The translations under genes and the position numbers were made by a program. A stretch of DNA of 64,000 bases from Negativicutes bacterium (lineage in GTDB: Bacteria; Bacillota; JAAYKD01): NCBI GenBank assembly GCA_021372785.1, contig JAJFTT010000048.1:1-64000 (forward strand), written 5' to 3'. The notes beneath the pieces were generated by a model, which was not told the DNA's origin, ran no database searches, and worked only from the letters and a program-made list of their open reading frames with translations. Positions 22,043 to 29,464 of the stretch are shown in pieces. The first letter of the stretch is position 1. Each line of letters opens with the position of its first letter.

Positions 22043-23374
22043 ATGAAGACAGGGATTGTAGGCCCAAAGATTACTGTTGAAAGAATCATTGCAAATTTGG
22101 AAACCAAAAAGCTCTTTGTTGAATATGTTCCCATCATTTACGACAAACTGCAGGATGCTGTGGCAATGGTGCGGGCGCATATCGGAATCGTGGATAATTT
22201 TTATTTTACCGGTCCGATACCGTACCACTATGTCCGGACAAAAATGAGCTTGCCGTGTCCGGTGGAATATCTTACGGTAGATACGAATGCTTTTGCTGTG
22301 ATGCTGTTTCAGGCCAATTATCATTTCCACTGTGATATCAAAAAGGTGACTGCGGATTTTTATGATAACGTAAATCTTGCCAAAGCGTATAATCTCCTGG
22401 AAATTCCTGCCGCGCAGGTCAAGATTCTGGAAGCGCAATATGATATTTTCGACGATGAATATCCGGAGAAGAACGCGGAATTTCATATTGCCAATATTGC
22501 GGAAGGGAACGCGAATTTCTGTCTGACCGGAACCGTGCGGACTTACGAAATACTGAAAGAGAAAGGATATCCCGTCATTTTAGCCATGCCTTCCCAGGAG
22601 CAGCCTGAAATGCAGATCAATCAGCTGCGGTTGCGTAATGTGATGGCTTTGCGGGATGAAAATGAATCTTCCGTCATTTCCATTGGGGTGGAATACGGAG
22701 TCGAAGAGGAGGGCGCCATTACCACCGAACTGCAGAATTATCAGATCCGCGGACAGATTATGGAGAAGATCTATTATTACGCTCAGAGACTGGATGCAGC
22801 TGTGGAGAAACAGGAGAATGGTGATCTGGTCTATCGCATCTATACCACCAAATCGATTCTGAGCGATGAAACCAGCGGTTACCGAAAGCTGCGCTTGCTG
22901 GATGAATTGCCGGGCCTTTTTGGGGTCACTAAAGTCGGGATTGGCATCGGTCTTGGTAAGACAACGGCAGAAGCAAAGAGAAATGCTGATTTTGGCCGTG
23001 AACGCGCGAGTAATTATGAAAGCGACTGCTTCTTTATTGTCTATGAGGATCAGAAAATCGCCGGACCAATCATCCAGGCCGAAGTGGTCAAAAAGAATGA
23101 AGAAATCAATGGTGAACTCTATTTGATCTCCCGGGATACGCAGGTTGGTTTGGATAAACTGATCATCATCGATGCGGTCCTCGACCAGTATGGGGTTGAC
23201 GTGATCACTCCGGGAGAATTGGCTCGCCTATGCGAATTACCCCTGAACCGAGTCAACCGCCTGATCACCAAACTGGAATCAGCGGGTTACGCCAGAGTTA
23301 TCGGCAAAAAACCGTTGAACGGTTCGGGCCGCCCCAGCCGTCTCGTTCAAATCAACCTGAAAAAGCGGATTTAA
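22043..23374 (+). CDS. Multidomain regulator with cyclase-like fold and winged helix
   Basis: 443 residues; not recognised as a named family. ATG 22043 is 9 bases after GGAGG; a GTG at 22037 is too close. The N-terminal 180 residues look like a ligand-sensing domain (MKTGIVGPKITVERIIANLE...), reminiscent of the PrpR N-terminal sensor type. The middle carries GLGKTTAEAKRNA near residue 303, the pattern of GGDEF-like/GTP-cyclohydrolase-III-like domains with poorly conserved catalytic residues. The last 60 residues form a probable winged helix (ITPGELARLCELPLNRVNRL, then GSGRPSRLVQINL). It reads toward the membrane module downstream and is the obvious candidate to control it. That link is inference. 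Confidence 0.65.
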   Translation: MKTGIVGPKITVERIIANLETKKLFVEYVPIIYDKLQDAVAMVRAHIGIVDNFYFTGPIPYHYVRTKMSLPCPVEYLTVDTNAFAVMLFQANYHFHCDIKKVTADFYDNVNLAKAYNLLEIPAAQVKILEAQYDIFDDEYPEKNAEFHIANIAEGNANFCLTGTVRTYEILKEKGYPVILAMPSQEQPEMQINQLRLRNVMALRDENESSVISIGVEYGVEEEGAITTELQNYQIRGQIMEKIYYYAQRLDAAVEKQENGDLVYRIYTTKSILSDETSGYRKLRLLDELPGLFGVTKVGIGIGLGKTTAEAKRNADFGRERASNYESDCFFIVYEDQKIAGPIIQAEVVKKNEEINGELYLISRDTQVGLDKLIIIDAVLDQYGVDVITPGELARLCELPLNRVNRLITKLESAGYARVIGKKPLNGSGRPSRLVQINLKKRI

Positions 23375-23393
23375 TCCGCTTTTTCGGTTTTTT
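23360..23393 (+). terminator. Terminator overlapping the regulator stop codon
   Basis: AAAAAGCGGAT at 23360-23370 pairs with ATCCGCTTTTT at 23374-23384 around a three-base loop that contains the TAA stop; more Ts follow. The hairpin separates the regulator transcript from the membrane module, which has its own candidate promoter. Confidence 0.75.
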
Positions 23394-23470
23394 GGCAGGG
23401 AGTACCGCTGGCAAAGGAGCGGAAGAATTGAAGGAAGGGTTTGTCGAGTTCAATTTTGCGGAATTATTCG

Positions 23471-23499
23471 TTGATACTTTTTTTACCGCTAGCTATGTA
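23471..23499 (+). promoter_or_regulatory. Candidate promoter of the membrane module
   Basis: TTGATA at 23471-23476, a 17-base spacer and TATGTA at 23494-23499 (TATAAA overlaps just downstream). It lies between the regulator terminator and the first module gene, about 80 bases from its ATG. An imperfect inverted repeat (CAGGCAG...CTGCCTG) follows at about 23521-23556 in the leader and could be an operator; both are inferred from position. Confidence 0.45.
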
Positions 23500-23580
23500 T
23501 AAAATGAAAAGAAATAATGTCAGGCAGACAACCAAACCAGGCATCGGCTGCCTGACAGAACTCAGAATGGAGGATTTGAG

Positions 23581-24366
23581 ATGACCATAATTCCGGGGAA
23601 GATTTTTTCCTTTCTCGTTCTGATTGTGCTGAGTCTGATGACGGTTTATCTGATTAAGAAAATGCAGAAGAGCAGTGAGCCGGTGGATGTCCGGCGCTTG
23701 GCAGGTTTGGACGCGCTGCAGGAAGTGGTTGGCCGCGCTACGGAAACCGGACGTCCCATTCATTACAATCCCGGTATGGGTTCCGTAGAAAGCGCCAGTA
23801 CCGGCGCGCGCGTCCTGGGTGGCATGGAGGTTTTGGGTTGGCTGAGTTACCAATGTGCCCGCTATGATACGCGCCTGATTTCGACTTACTGCGCTCCTTC
23901 CACTTATGCGATCGCGCGCGAAGTCATTCGGAACGGATATGTGCAGGCAGGGAAACCGGAAAGCATGAGCGAAGAAACCGCGCAATTTTTGTCCAGCGAT
24001 CAAATGGCATTTGCCATGGGTGCGGTGGCCATTATGCAGCGGGAACGCATCGCTTCCAATGTGCTGATCGGCAGTTATGGCGCAGAATGTTTGCTGTTGG
24101 CGGAAGCCGGCAATACGCTGGGAGCGATCCAGATTTCCGGTGATACCAATGCTTACCAATTGCCTTTCCTGATTGTGACTTGCGACTATTCTCTGATTGG
24201 CGAAGAACTTTTTGCCGCCGGGGCCGTTTTGAGCAACAACCGCGATGTCTATGGTTCCCTGATCGCGCAGGATTACGGCAAATTGGCCGCCTTGGTCTTG
24301 ATCATCGTCGGCAGCGTGCTGGCGACCTTCGGCAATACGGTTTTAACGAACTTATTCAGCTGGTAG
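23581..24366 (+). CDS. Membrane-anchored protein of unknown function, module gene A
   Basis: 261 residues. One membrane segment at about 6-25 and another at about 236-257 flank a soluble region of roughly 200 residues with PIHYNPGMGSVESASTGARV, a Tyr/Cys-containing STYCAPSTYAIAREVIRNGY and LIGSYGAECLLLAEAG. Similar proteins may be catalogued as DUF6754, but I cannot confirm the name. No known catalytic motif was found. It is followed at 13 bases by a polytopic membrane protein, and the same arrangement (anchored domain plus polytopic protein) recurs in genes C and D. Confidence 0.6.
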   Translation: MTIIPGKIFSFLVLIVLSLMTVYLIKKMQKSSEPVDVRRLAGLDALQEVVGRATETGRPIHYNPGMGSVESASTGARVLGGMEVLGWLSYQCARYDTRLISTYCAPSTYAIAREVIRNGYVQAGKPESMSEETAQFLSSDQMAFAMGAVAIMQRERIASNVLIGSYGAECLLLAEAGNTLGAIQISGDTNAYQLPFLIVTCDYSLIGEELFAAGAVLSNNRDVYGSLIAQDYGKLAALVLIIVGSVLATFGNTVLTNLFSW

Positions 24367-24379
24367 GAGGTGAGCGTAA

Positions 24380-25000
24380 ATGAAAAGAACAGTTCCGTTG
24401 ATCATTGCCTTTTTAGTTGGCATGGGTTTATTGTTGGATAACTTTATTACCTTTGCTCCGTTGAACACTTCCATGGTGACTTTGCGTTCCTGGCTGGTTA
24501 TCATTGCCTTGTTTTCCCTGATGGTAGCGGCGCTCAACCTGCTTATGGTGCATATCCCGCGAATCATGAGACGCAAAGGTACCTGGTCACAGAGTATCGT
24601 CCTGGTTACCTTTATGCTGCTGACCATAATCAGCGGTATTTTCATCGGCACCAAAGGAACCGTCTATCAGACCCTTTATACCGGTATTATGACGCCGGGC
24701 GGCTCTACCGTCAATGCGTTATTGGCTTTTTTTATTGCATCTGCCGCTGTGCGAACCTTCCGGGCGAGAAATCTGGAATCCACGCTTCTCCTGATTACTG
24801 CTATTATTCTGATGCTGTCCAATGTCACCATTGGTAATGCGATCAGTCAGTACATTCCTGTCGTCGGTAATTGGCTGACCAATGTACCGAATGCGACCGC
24901 ACAGCGCGGCTTGATTATTACCAGTTCACTGGCCTTTGTCACCATTAATTTAAGAAACATCCTCGGCTTCAGCACGCAGTGGCTGGGCGGCAAAGATTGA
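24380..25000 (+). CDS. Polytopic membrane protein, module gene B
   Basis: 206 residues with about six membrane segments and short loops; begins MKRTVPLIIAFLVGMGLLLD. The loop HIPRIMRRKGTWSQS is basic and probably cytoplasmic. No transporter signature recognised. GGAGG precedes the ATG at 24380. Spacings of 12-13 bases on both sides show it is part of one operon with genes A, C and D. Confidence 0.6.
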   Translation: MKRTVPLIIAFLVGMGLLLDNFITFAPLNTSMVTLRSWLVIIALFSLMVAALNLLMVHIPRIMRRKGTWSQSIVLVTFMLLTIISGIFIGTKGTVYQTLYTGIMTPGGSTVNALLAFFIASAAVRTFRARNLESTLLLITAIILMLSNVTIGNAISQYIPVVGNWLTNVPNATAQRGLIITSSLAFVTINLRNILGFSTQWLGGKD

Positions 25001-25012
25001 GGGGGCGGGCAA

Positions 25013-25855
25013 ATGAAAAAATTCAACCTATTCGATCCCGACAAAAAGATCACGTATCTCTTGCTCCTGATTATGATCATTTTCCCGTTGATCCATCCTC
25101 TGGGTATCGCCATCAAACCATCGGAAAATACCATTCTTGCTTATAATTATGTGGAATCTTTAAAACCGGGTTCTTCCGTCATTCTTTTTATTGACTTTGG
25201 CATGGGCAACAGTGCCGAACTGACACCGCAGGTGATCGCTTCGTTGAAACACTTTGCCAGGAAAGACCTGAAAGTTTATGCCGCCACGCAAGTGCCGGAA
25301 ATGGCGACCGCTCTCGAAACCTATTTGGAGCAGACCTATGGAGTGATGGGCAAGGTTTACGGTGAAGATTATATCAATCTGGGATATTTTGCCGGGGCAG
25401 AATCCGCCATTGGCGCCATGGGTGACAGCCTGATCGCTGTCTTTAAAAAGGATATCAGAGGCAATGACCTGACCGCCATTCCAATGATGAAAGAGGTTGT
25501 GAAATTACCGGATATCAATGTGGTTTTTGCCGTGACGGCCTCCGGAACCATTCCATTCATCCGTCAGTGCAATGCCAAGTTCGGCATGCCGATTATTTTC
25601 TCGGTCAATGCGGTGATGGGCCCCGCCAATGTGCCTTATGTTCAGTCCGGACAGGCGGTATCCGTGCTGGTAGGCAGCACAGGAGCTGCGCAATATGAGA
25701 CGATGATTGGTGCGCCGGGTACGGCAACCGCTGCCATGGATGCGCAGTCTCTGGCTCATGTTGTGATCATTCTTTTGATTCTTTGGGGTAATATTGGCTA
25801 TTTCGTGGAAAAGCGTCAGAAAAAAGCAAAGAAATCAGCAGAGAAAAAAGCCTAA
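25013..25855 (+). CDS. Membrane-anchored protein of unknown function, module gene C
   Basis: 280 residues. Membrane segments at about 14-34 and 247-266 enclose a soluble domain with alternating strand-helix pattern: GSSVILFIDFGMGNSAELTP, then KVYAATQVPEMATALETYLE and GEDYINLGYFAGAESAIGAM, suggesting a Rossmann-like fold. The C-terminus is a basic tail rich in Lys. The layout parallels gene A, though the sequences are not obviously alike. No enzyme motif could be assigned. Confidence 0.6.
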   Translation: MKKFNLFDPDKKITYLLLLIMIIFPLIHPLGIAIKPSENTILAYNYVESLKPGSSVILFIDFGMGNSAELTPQVIASLKHFARKDLKVYAATQVPEMATALETYLEQTYGVMGKVYGEDYINLGYFAGAESAIGAMGDSLIAVFKKDIRGNDLTAIPMMKEVVKLPDINVVFAVTASGTIPFIRQCNAKFGMPIIFSVNAVMGPANVPYVQSGQAVSVLVGSTGAAQYETMIGAPGTATAAMDAQSLAHVVIILLILWGNIGYFVEKRQKKAKKSAEKKA

Positions 25856-25867
25856 GGAGGTGCACTT

Positions 25868-26482
25868 ATGCAAATCAGTCATAATCCTGTCGTCTGGCTG
25901 GCCGCCTTTGTGACGGTCTCGATCCTCAGTTTCGTTTTCTGGAATGACAGTCCTTTTTATAAATATGTGCAAAGCGCTTATTTAGGCGTAGCTGCTGGTA
26001 TCACGGTGGTGGTTGGCTGGGGCAATTTAAAAAATCAGGTGATTACACCCTTAACAAACGGTGACTTCCGCATGATTGTGCCGATTCTTTTTGGCTGTCT
26101 CTTGTTGGTCCGCTTTATTCCCGGTTTCAACTGGGTCGCACGGTATCCGGTCGCCATCTTAGTCGCCGGCGGCGCCGGTTTGGGCTTAGCCAATACCGTA
26201 CAGGCTCAGTTTGTCAGTCAGATCAAAGCCGCTTTACTGCCTCTCAACAGCGTCAATAATCTGATCATGTTTGTCGGCTTAATCGCTGTGATTGCCTTCT
26301 TTTTCCTGACCGGTCGGACCACGCACGCGATTGAAAAACTAAAACTGGGTTGGCTGACCTATCTTGGCCGTCTTGTTTTGATGGTTGCATTCGGCGCAGC
26401 CTTTGGCACCACGGTCATGGGCCGCTGTTCCATCCTGATTGGCCGCCTGCAGTTCCTTTTGACCGACTTTCTCGGTTTATAA
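25868..26482 (+). CDS. Polytopic membrane protein, module gene D
   Basis: 204 residues with about six membrane segments, including the glycine-rich AILVAGGAGLGLANTVQAQF and a C-terminal MVAFGAAFGTTVMGRCSILI. AAGGAGGTG precedes the ATG. Last gene of the four-gene module; a strong terminator follows. Function unknown. Confidence 0.6.
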   Translation: MQISHNPVVWLAAFVTVSILSFVFWNDSPFYKYVQSAYLGVAAGITVVVGWGNLKNQVITPLTNGDFRMIVPILFGCLLLVRFIPGFNWVARYPVAILVAGGAGLGLANTVQAQFVSQIKAALLPLNSVNNLIMFVGLIAVIAFFFLTGRTTHAIEKLKLGWLTYLGRLVLMVAFGAAFGTTVMGRCSILIGRLQFLLTDFLGL

Positions 26483-26517
26483 AGAAAATTTACTATCAGC
26501 GGGCAGGCTTGCCCTTG

Positions 26518-26565
26518 AAAACGAACATTCTTCCTCTTTGGCGGCAGGAAGGATGTTCGTTTTTC
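26518..26565 (+). terminator. Terminator after the membrane module
   Basis: A long stem (AAAACGAACATTCTTCCT at 26518-26535 with AGGAAGGATGTTCGTTTTT at 26546-26564) ending in a T-run. Very stable; closes the module operon. Confidence 0.88.
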
Positions 26566-26658
26566 GGCAATCGACAGAAAATGCAGGAAAGCGGCAGATC
26601 GGACACGAATTTATAAAGATCGCTCAAGTGGAGCGAAATACGAGCCGGGAGGTTCTTC

Positions 26659-26895
26659 ATGAAGACTTTTTTGGAATATTGTTCCGCTTATTTTAAAAGA
26701 ATGTCCCTCATCGATCACATGCTCTTGAAAGTGAGCATTTTTTCTCTCGCTCTGCTGATCGGGATGATACTTTCACCCAAACAGCGTGATGCAAAGATTA
26801 CCGTGCTCACAGCAATAGTCAGCGCCTCCAGTTTGCTGCTGATCAAAGGATTTCTGCAATTTTTCCGGGCGCACCGTCTCGATGCCATGGAATAA
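26659..26895 (+). CDS. Small two-helix membrane protein
   Basis: 78 residues with two hydrophobic segments (about 22-41 and 50-68) and a basic end. It resembles, in size and layout, small Clostridia proteins labelled as phosphate ABC transporter permease-like, but that label has no functional weight. GGGAGG precedes the ATG. It ends 2 bases before the signal peptidase gene, so the two are likely cotranscribed. Confidence 0.6.
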   Translation: MKTFLEYCSAYFKRMSLIDHMLLKVSIFSLALLIGMILSPKQRDAKITVLTAIVSASSLLLIKGFLQFFRAHRLDAME

Positions 26896-26897
26896 GC

Positions 26898-27335
26898 ATG
26901 TTAATCAGCAGTATCGAACAAACGATAGCGGAAAAAGGCAGTTTATTGATCATAACGCATGGTCACAGTATGTGGCCGTTGCTGCGCGGCGGCAAAGATC
27001 CGGTTTGCTTAAAAAAGCCGGCGATTTTACGCAAATATGATGTCGTACTCTTTCGGCGCGATCACGCCGGGCTCGTTCTGCATCGTATTGTTGCCGTCGG
27101 TCAAGACAGAAGATGCCTTGTCTGCGGTGATGCGGAAAGTGGCCGGGAGTGGATCCGTCCCGAGCAGGTAAAAGCGGTTATGGATGGTTTTTATCGCGGA
27201 AAAACCTATATCAGCTGCGGTCATCCGCTTTATCGGATTTATGTACAACTTGTGTGCGCCGCTTATCCGCTGCGGGTCTGGCTGCTTTGTCTGCGCGCTT
27301 TGTTTGCTAAAAAAACTGTCGCCGGCAAAAAATAA
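26898..27335 (+). CDS. S24/S26 family signal peptidase-like protein (SipW type)
   Basis: 145 residues. Nucleophile Ser24 in GHSMWPLL, followed by KYDVVLFRR and LVLHRIVAV with His62 where Lys sits in the usual P-type signal peptidase; His marks the ER/SipW type. CGDAES matches the later GDN box. Family enzymes cleave signal peptides at the membrane; here no N-terminal anchor precedes the catalytic box, but a hydrophobic stretch at about 113-133 could anchor the C-terminus. The substrate is not apparent. Confidence 0.75.
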   Translation: MLISSIEQTIAEKGSLLIITHGHSMWPLLRGGKDPVCLKKPAILRKYDVVLFRRDHAGLVLHRIVAVGQDRRCLVCGDAESGREWIRPEQVKAVMDGFYRGKTYISCGHPLYRIYVQLVCAAYPLRVWLLCLRALFAKKTVAGKK

Positions 27336-27363
27336 ACATAAAATCGAGTGGGAGTGCGCAAGG

Positions 27364-27447
27364 TTGAAGTTTCAGACCAGACTTTTTGATTTTGACGGGA
27401 CCTTGACCGATCCTGTGATCGGCATTACCAATTCTATTATCGAGTAA
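27364..27447 (+). pseudogene. 5' fragment of a HAD phosphatase, cut by an insertion
   Basis: From TTG 27364 the frame encodes KFQTRLFDFDGTLTDPVIGI then TNSI, the N-terminus of phosphoglycolate-phosphatase-like HAD enzymes with the nucleophile motif DFDGTLTD. It then runs into the IS200/IS605 end and stops at 27445. The rest of the gene is recognisable, much decayed, at 29181-29460. Confidence 0.8.
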
Positions 27448-27457
27448 AGCCGTAAAA

Positions 27458-27478
27458 CCCCTTGCTTTAGCTGTGGGG
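27458..27478 (+). repeat. Left-end palindrome of the IS200/IS605 element
   Basis: A 21-base imperfect palindrome running from CCCCTTGC to GTGGGG. It differs by one base from the copy at 29157-29177. Such hairpins are the TnpA recognition structures in this family. Confidence 0.8.
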
Positions 27479-27536
27479 ATATCAGGCTTTCCGCAACTTC
27501 TTAATAATATATGGAGACATGATGTAGAATACAAAT

Positions 27537-28042
27537 ATGAAATATCAATCAAATCAAAATGTCGTCTACTCGAGCAAATATGCAAATATCATGTGGTTTG
27601 GTGTCCTGAATATCGGCGAAAAGTTCTGACGGGAACAATAGAGGCTCGTTTGAAAGAGGTGCTGATTGAAACGGGCAATTCTATAAAAATCGATATCATT
27701 GAAATGGAGATCATGCCGGATCAGGTGCGGTTGCTGCTTGAAGCTGATCCTCAGTACGGCGTTCATAAGGCAATTCAACATTTGAAAGGACGAAGCTCAT
27801 TTGTATTATGCAGCGAGTTTAAGGAATTGACAACGAAGCTGCCTACTCTTTGGACGAATTCATATTTTGTTTTTACTGTTGGAGGAGCATCTCCCGACGC
27901 TATCAGAAATAGATTGAAGATCAAAAAACATCGCAAAGGAAGTGAAAAGCATGGAACGGGCATACAAATTTCGGATATACCCCAACAGAGAACAAGAAAT
28001 ACTCATTCAAAAAACTTTTGGTTGCGCTCGTTTCGTGCCTAA
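27537..28042 (+). pseudogene. tnpA: tnpA, Y1 HUH transposase, frameshifted and catalytically altered
   Basis: The N-terminus MKYQSNQNVVYSSKY starts at ATG 27537; the remainder (YHVVWCPEYRRKVL onward) is in another frame. The shift is explained by an 8-base tandem duplication, GCAAATAT twice at 27574-27581 and 27582-27589; deleting one copy restores YSSKYHVVW. In the downstream part the HUH motif expected as PDHVHLLLE reads PDQVRLLLE, and the catalytic Tyr expected in a KQYIENQ-like segment reads RNRLKIK. So the protein is dead by three independent criteria. The open frame runs on into tnpB. Confidence 0.85.
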
Positions 28043-29072
28043 TCACTACTGAGCGAAGTGGATTGAATTGTATGAAAAAGACAAATCTTCGTTGTCATAC
28101 CATGCTTGTTCTACCGACCTGACCGGTTTAAAAAAAGAAATCGCATGGCTTCAAGAAGTGGATTCAACCGCTTTGCAATCGTCATTGAAGGATTTAGATT
28201 CTGCCGATCAAAATTTCTTTCGCAGAGGAAAACAAGGCGAAGGCAAAGCAGGCTTTCCTAAATTCAAAAGTAAACAGAATCACCGGAAGTCCTATAAGAG
28301 CAAGATGAGCATTTCAATCCGCGACAAAACTGTGAAACTCCCGAAATTGGGCTTCGTTGCATGCCGTGTCAGCAAACAAATTGAGGGCAGAATACTCAGC
28401 GCGACAGTTTCTCAGAATCCTTCCGGCAAATACTTTGTGTCGCTCTGCTGCACCGGGGTCGAGAGTAAGCCGTTGACAAAAACAGGCTTAAGCATCGGAA
28501 TCGACTTAGGTATGAAAGACTTCGTTGTTACGTCCGACACACCTCCATTTCCGAATCACAAATTTCTCGCCAAGTCCTTAGAAAAACTTCGCCTATTTCA
28601 ACGCTTACTATCCCGAAAAACAAAGGGTAGCAACAACTGGAACAAGGCAAGAATCAAAGTGGCAAGACTCCATGAACAAGTTGCAAATCAGAGAAGTGAT
28701 CTGCAGCTTACGCTTTCTACACAGCTCATTCAAGACTATGATCTCATTGCGATTGAAGATTTAACCGTCAAAAATATGGTCAAAAATCGGAGACTGGCGA
28801 GATCAGTCAGTGATGTGTCGTGGAGTGAATTTGTCCGACAGTTGGAGTATAAGGCTGTATGGTATGGCAAGCGGGTTGTTAGAGTGGATCAATACTTCCC
28901 TTCAAGTCAACTTTGCTCTGCATGCGGATATCAAAATCCCGAAACGAAAAATCTTGCCATTCGCAACCGGACTTGTCCTGTCTGTGGAGCAGTTCACGAC
29001 AGAGATGTGAACGCAGCAATCAACATTTTGCATGAAGGGATACCGGTTAGTCACTACTTAAAAAACAGGTAA
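27951..29072 (+). pseudogene. tnpB: tnpB, RNA-guided nuclease, with one in-frame stop
   Basis: MERAYKFRIYPNREQEILIQ from ATG 27951, then after codon 33 a TGA at 28050-28052 where relatives have a Leu (NHY-L-AKxIELYEK), a single base change from TTG. The frame is otherwise open to TAA 29072. The RuvC residues are intact: Asp185 (GIDLGMKD), Glu269 (IAIEDLTVKN) and Asp352 (HDRDVNAA), as is the zinc finger with CSACGY and CPVCGA. A restart downstream would lose only the N-terminal part. TnpB proteins use the transposon-end RNA as guide. Confidence 0.88.
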
Positions 29073-29180
29073 TACCGTGGGATGCACGGAAATTCACGCT
29101 TGAGGAGATTGCATCAACTTCGCTGGAAGCCATGCAGCGGTCGATTAACCAAGAATCCCCTTGCTTTAGCTATGGGGATT
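29073..29180 (+). ncRNA. Probable omega (re) RNA scaffold at the element's right end
   Basis: The 108 bases after tnpB match the position and layout of the guide RNA of IS605-type TnpB: the end of tnpB, then a structured stretch (CTTCGCTGGAAGCCATGCAG region around 29118-29137), then the right-end palindrome. The guide would be the flanking sequence after about 29180, inside the old HAD gene. The RNA probably also includes the tnpB 3' end. Expression is not shown by sequence. Confidence 0.5.
29157..29177 (+). repeat. Right-end palindrome of the IS200/IS605 element
   Basis: 21 bases, CCCCTTGC to ATGGGG, one mismatch to the left copy. Followed within a few bases by the resumption of HAD-like coding sequence. 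Confidence 0.8.
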
Positions 29181-29460
29181 GTCAACTCTGCTCTCCAATA
29201 GTTTCAGGTCACTGTCAATGATCGGAACGAAGGATATCGCCTGATCGGATTACCCCTGCTGCTTGCTCCCCTGCGCTTTTACGGGTTTTCCCCCGGTAGA
29301 AGCTGCCCAAACCGTTACGTTCCAGCGGGAGTATCGCAGTAAAAAAGCTGATTTGGGCATACAGCTGATCAGGGTATGGCGGAACTGACGGCTGCTTTGC
29401 AAAGCGCAGGCAAAACGCTGCCGCGCAAATCCTTTTCCACCAATCAGAGAAAGCGGGATA
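29181..29460 (+). pseudogene. 3' remnant of the HAD phosphatase
   Basis: After the element, fragments in shifting frames match the middle of a phosphoglycolate-phosphatase-like protein: NSALQ, IGLPLLLAPLRFYGFSP, then EAAQTVTFQREYRSKK, then QGMAELTAALQSAGKTL. Internal stops and at least two frameshifts are needed. Most of the C-terminal half is gone. The decay suggests the insertion is old. Confidence 0.7.
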
Positions 29461-29464
29461 TCAA

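Larger units (their letters stand above)
27439..29180 (+). mobile_element. IS200/IS605-type element, degenerate
   Basis: About 1.74 kb between two parts of a HAD gene. It carries tnpA and tnpB remnants in the same orientation and nearly identical 21-base imperfect palindromes near both ends, as expected for this family, which moves as single-stranded DNA and makes no target duplication. Boundaries are inferred from where HAD similarity stops and restarts, so they are uncertain by several bases. Both genes are broken. Confidence 0.88.

Noticed and set aside
23464-24159. 231-codon open frame on the minus strand
   Set aside because: It lies antisense to module gene A, has no ribosome site, and the plus-strand frame has the operon spacing and membrane-protein pattern.
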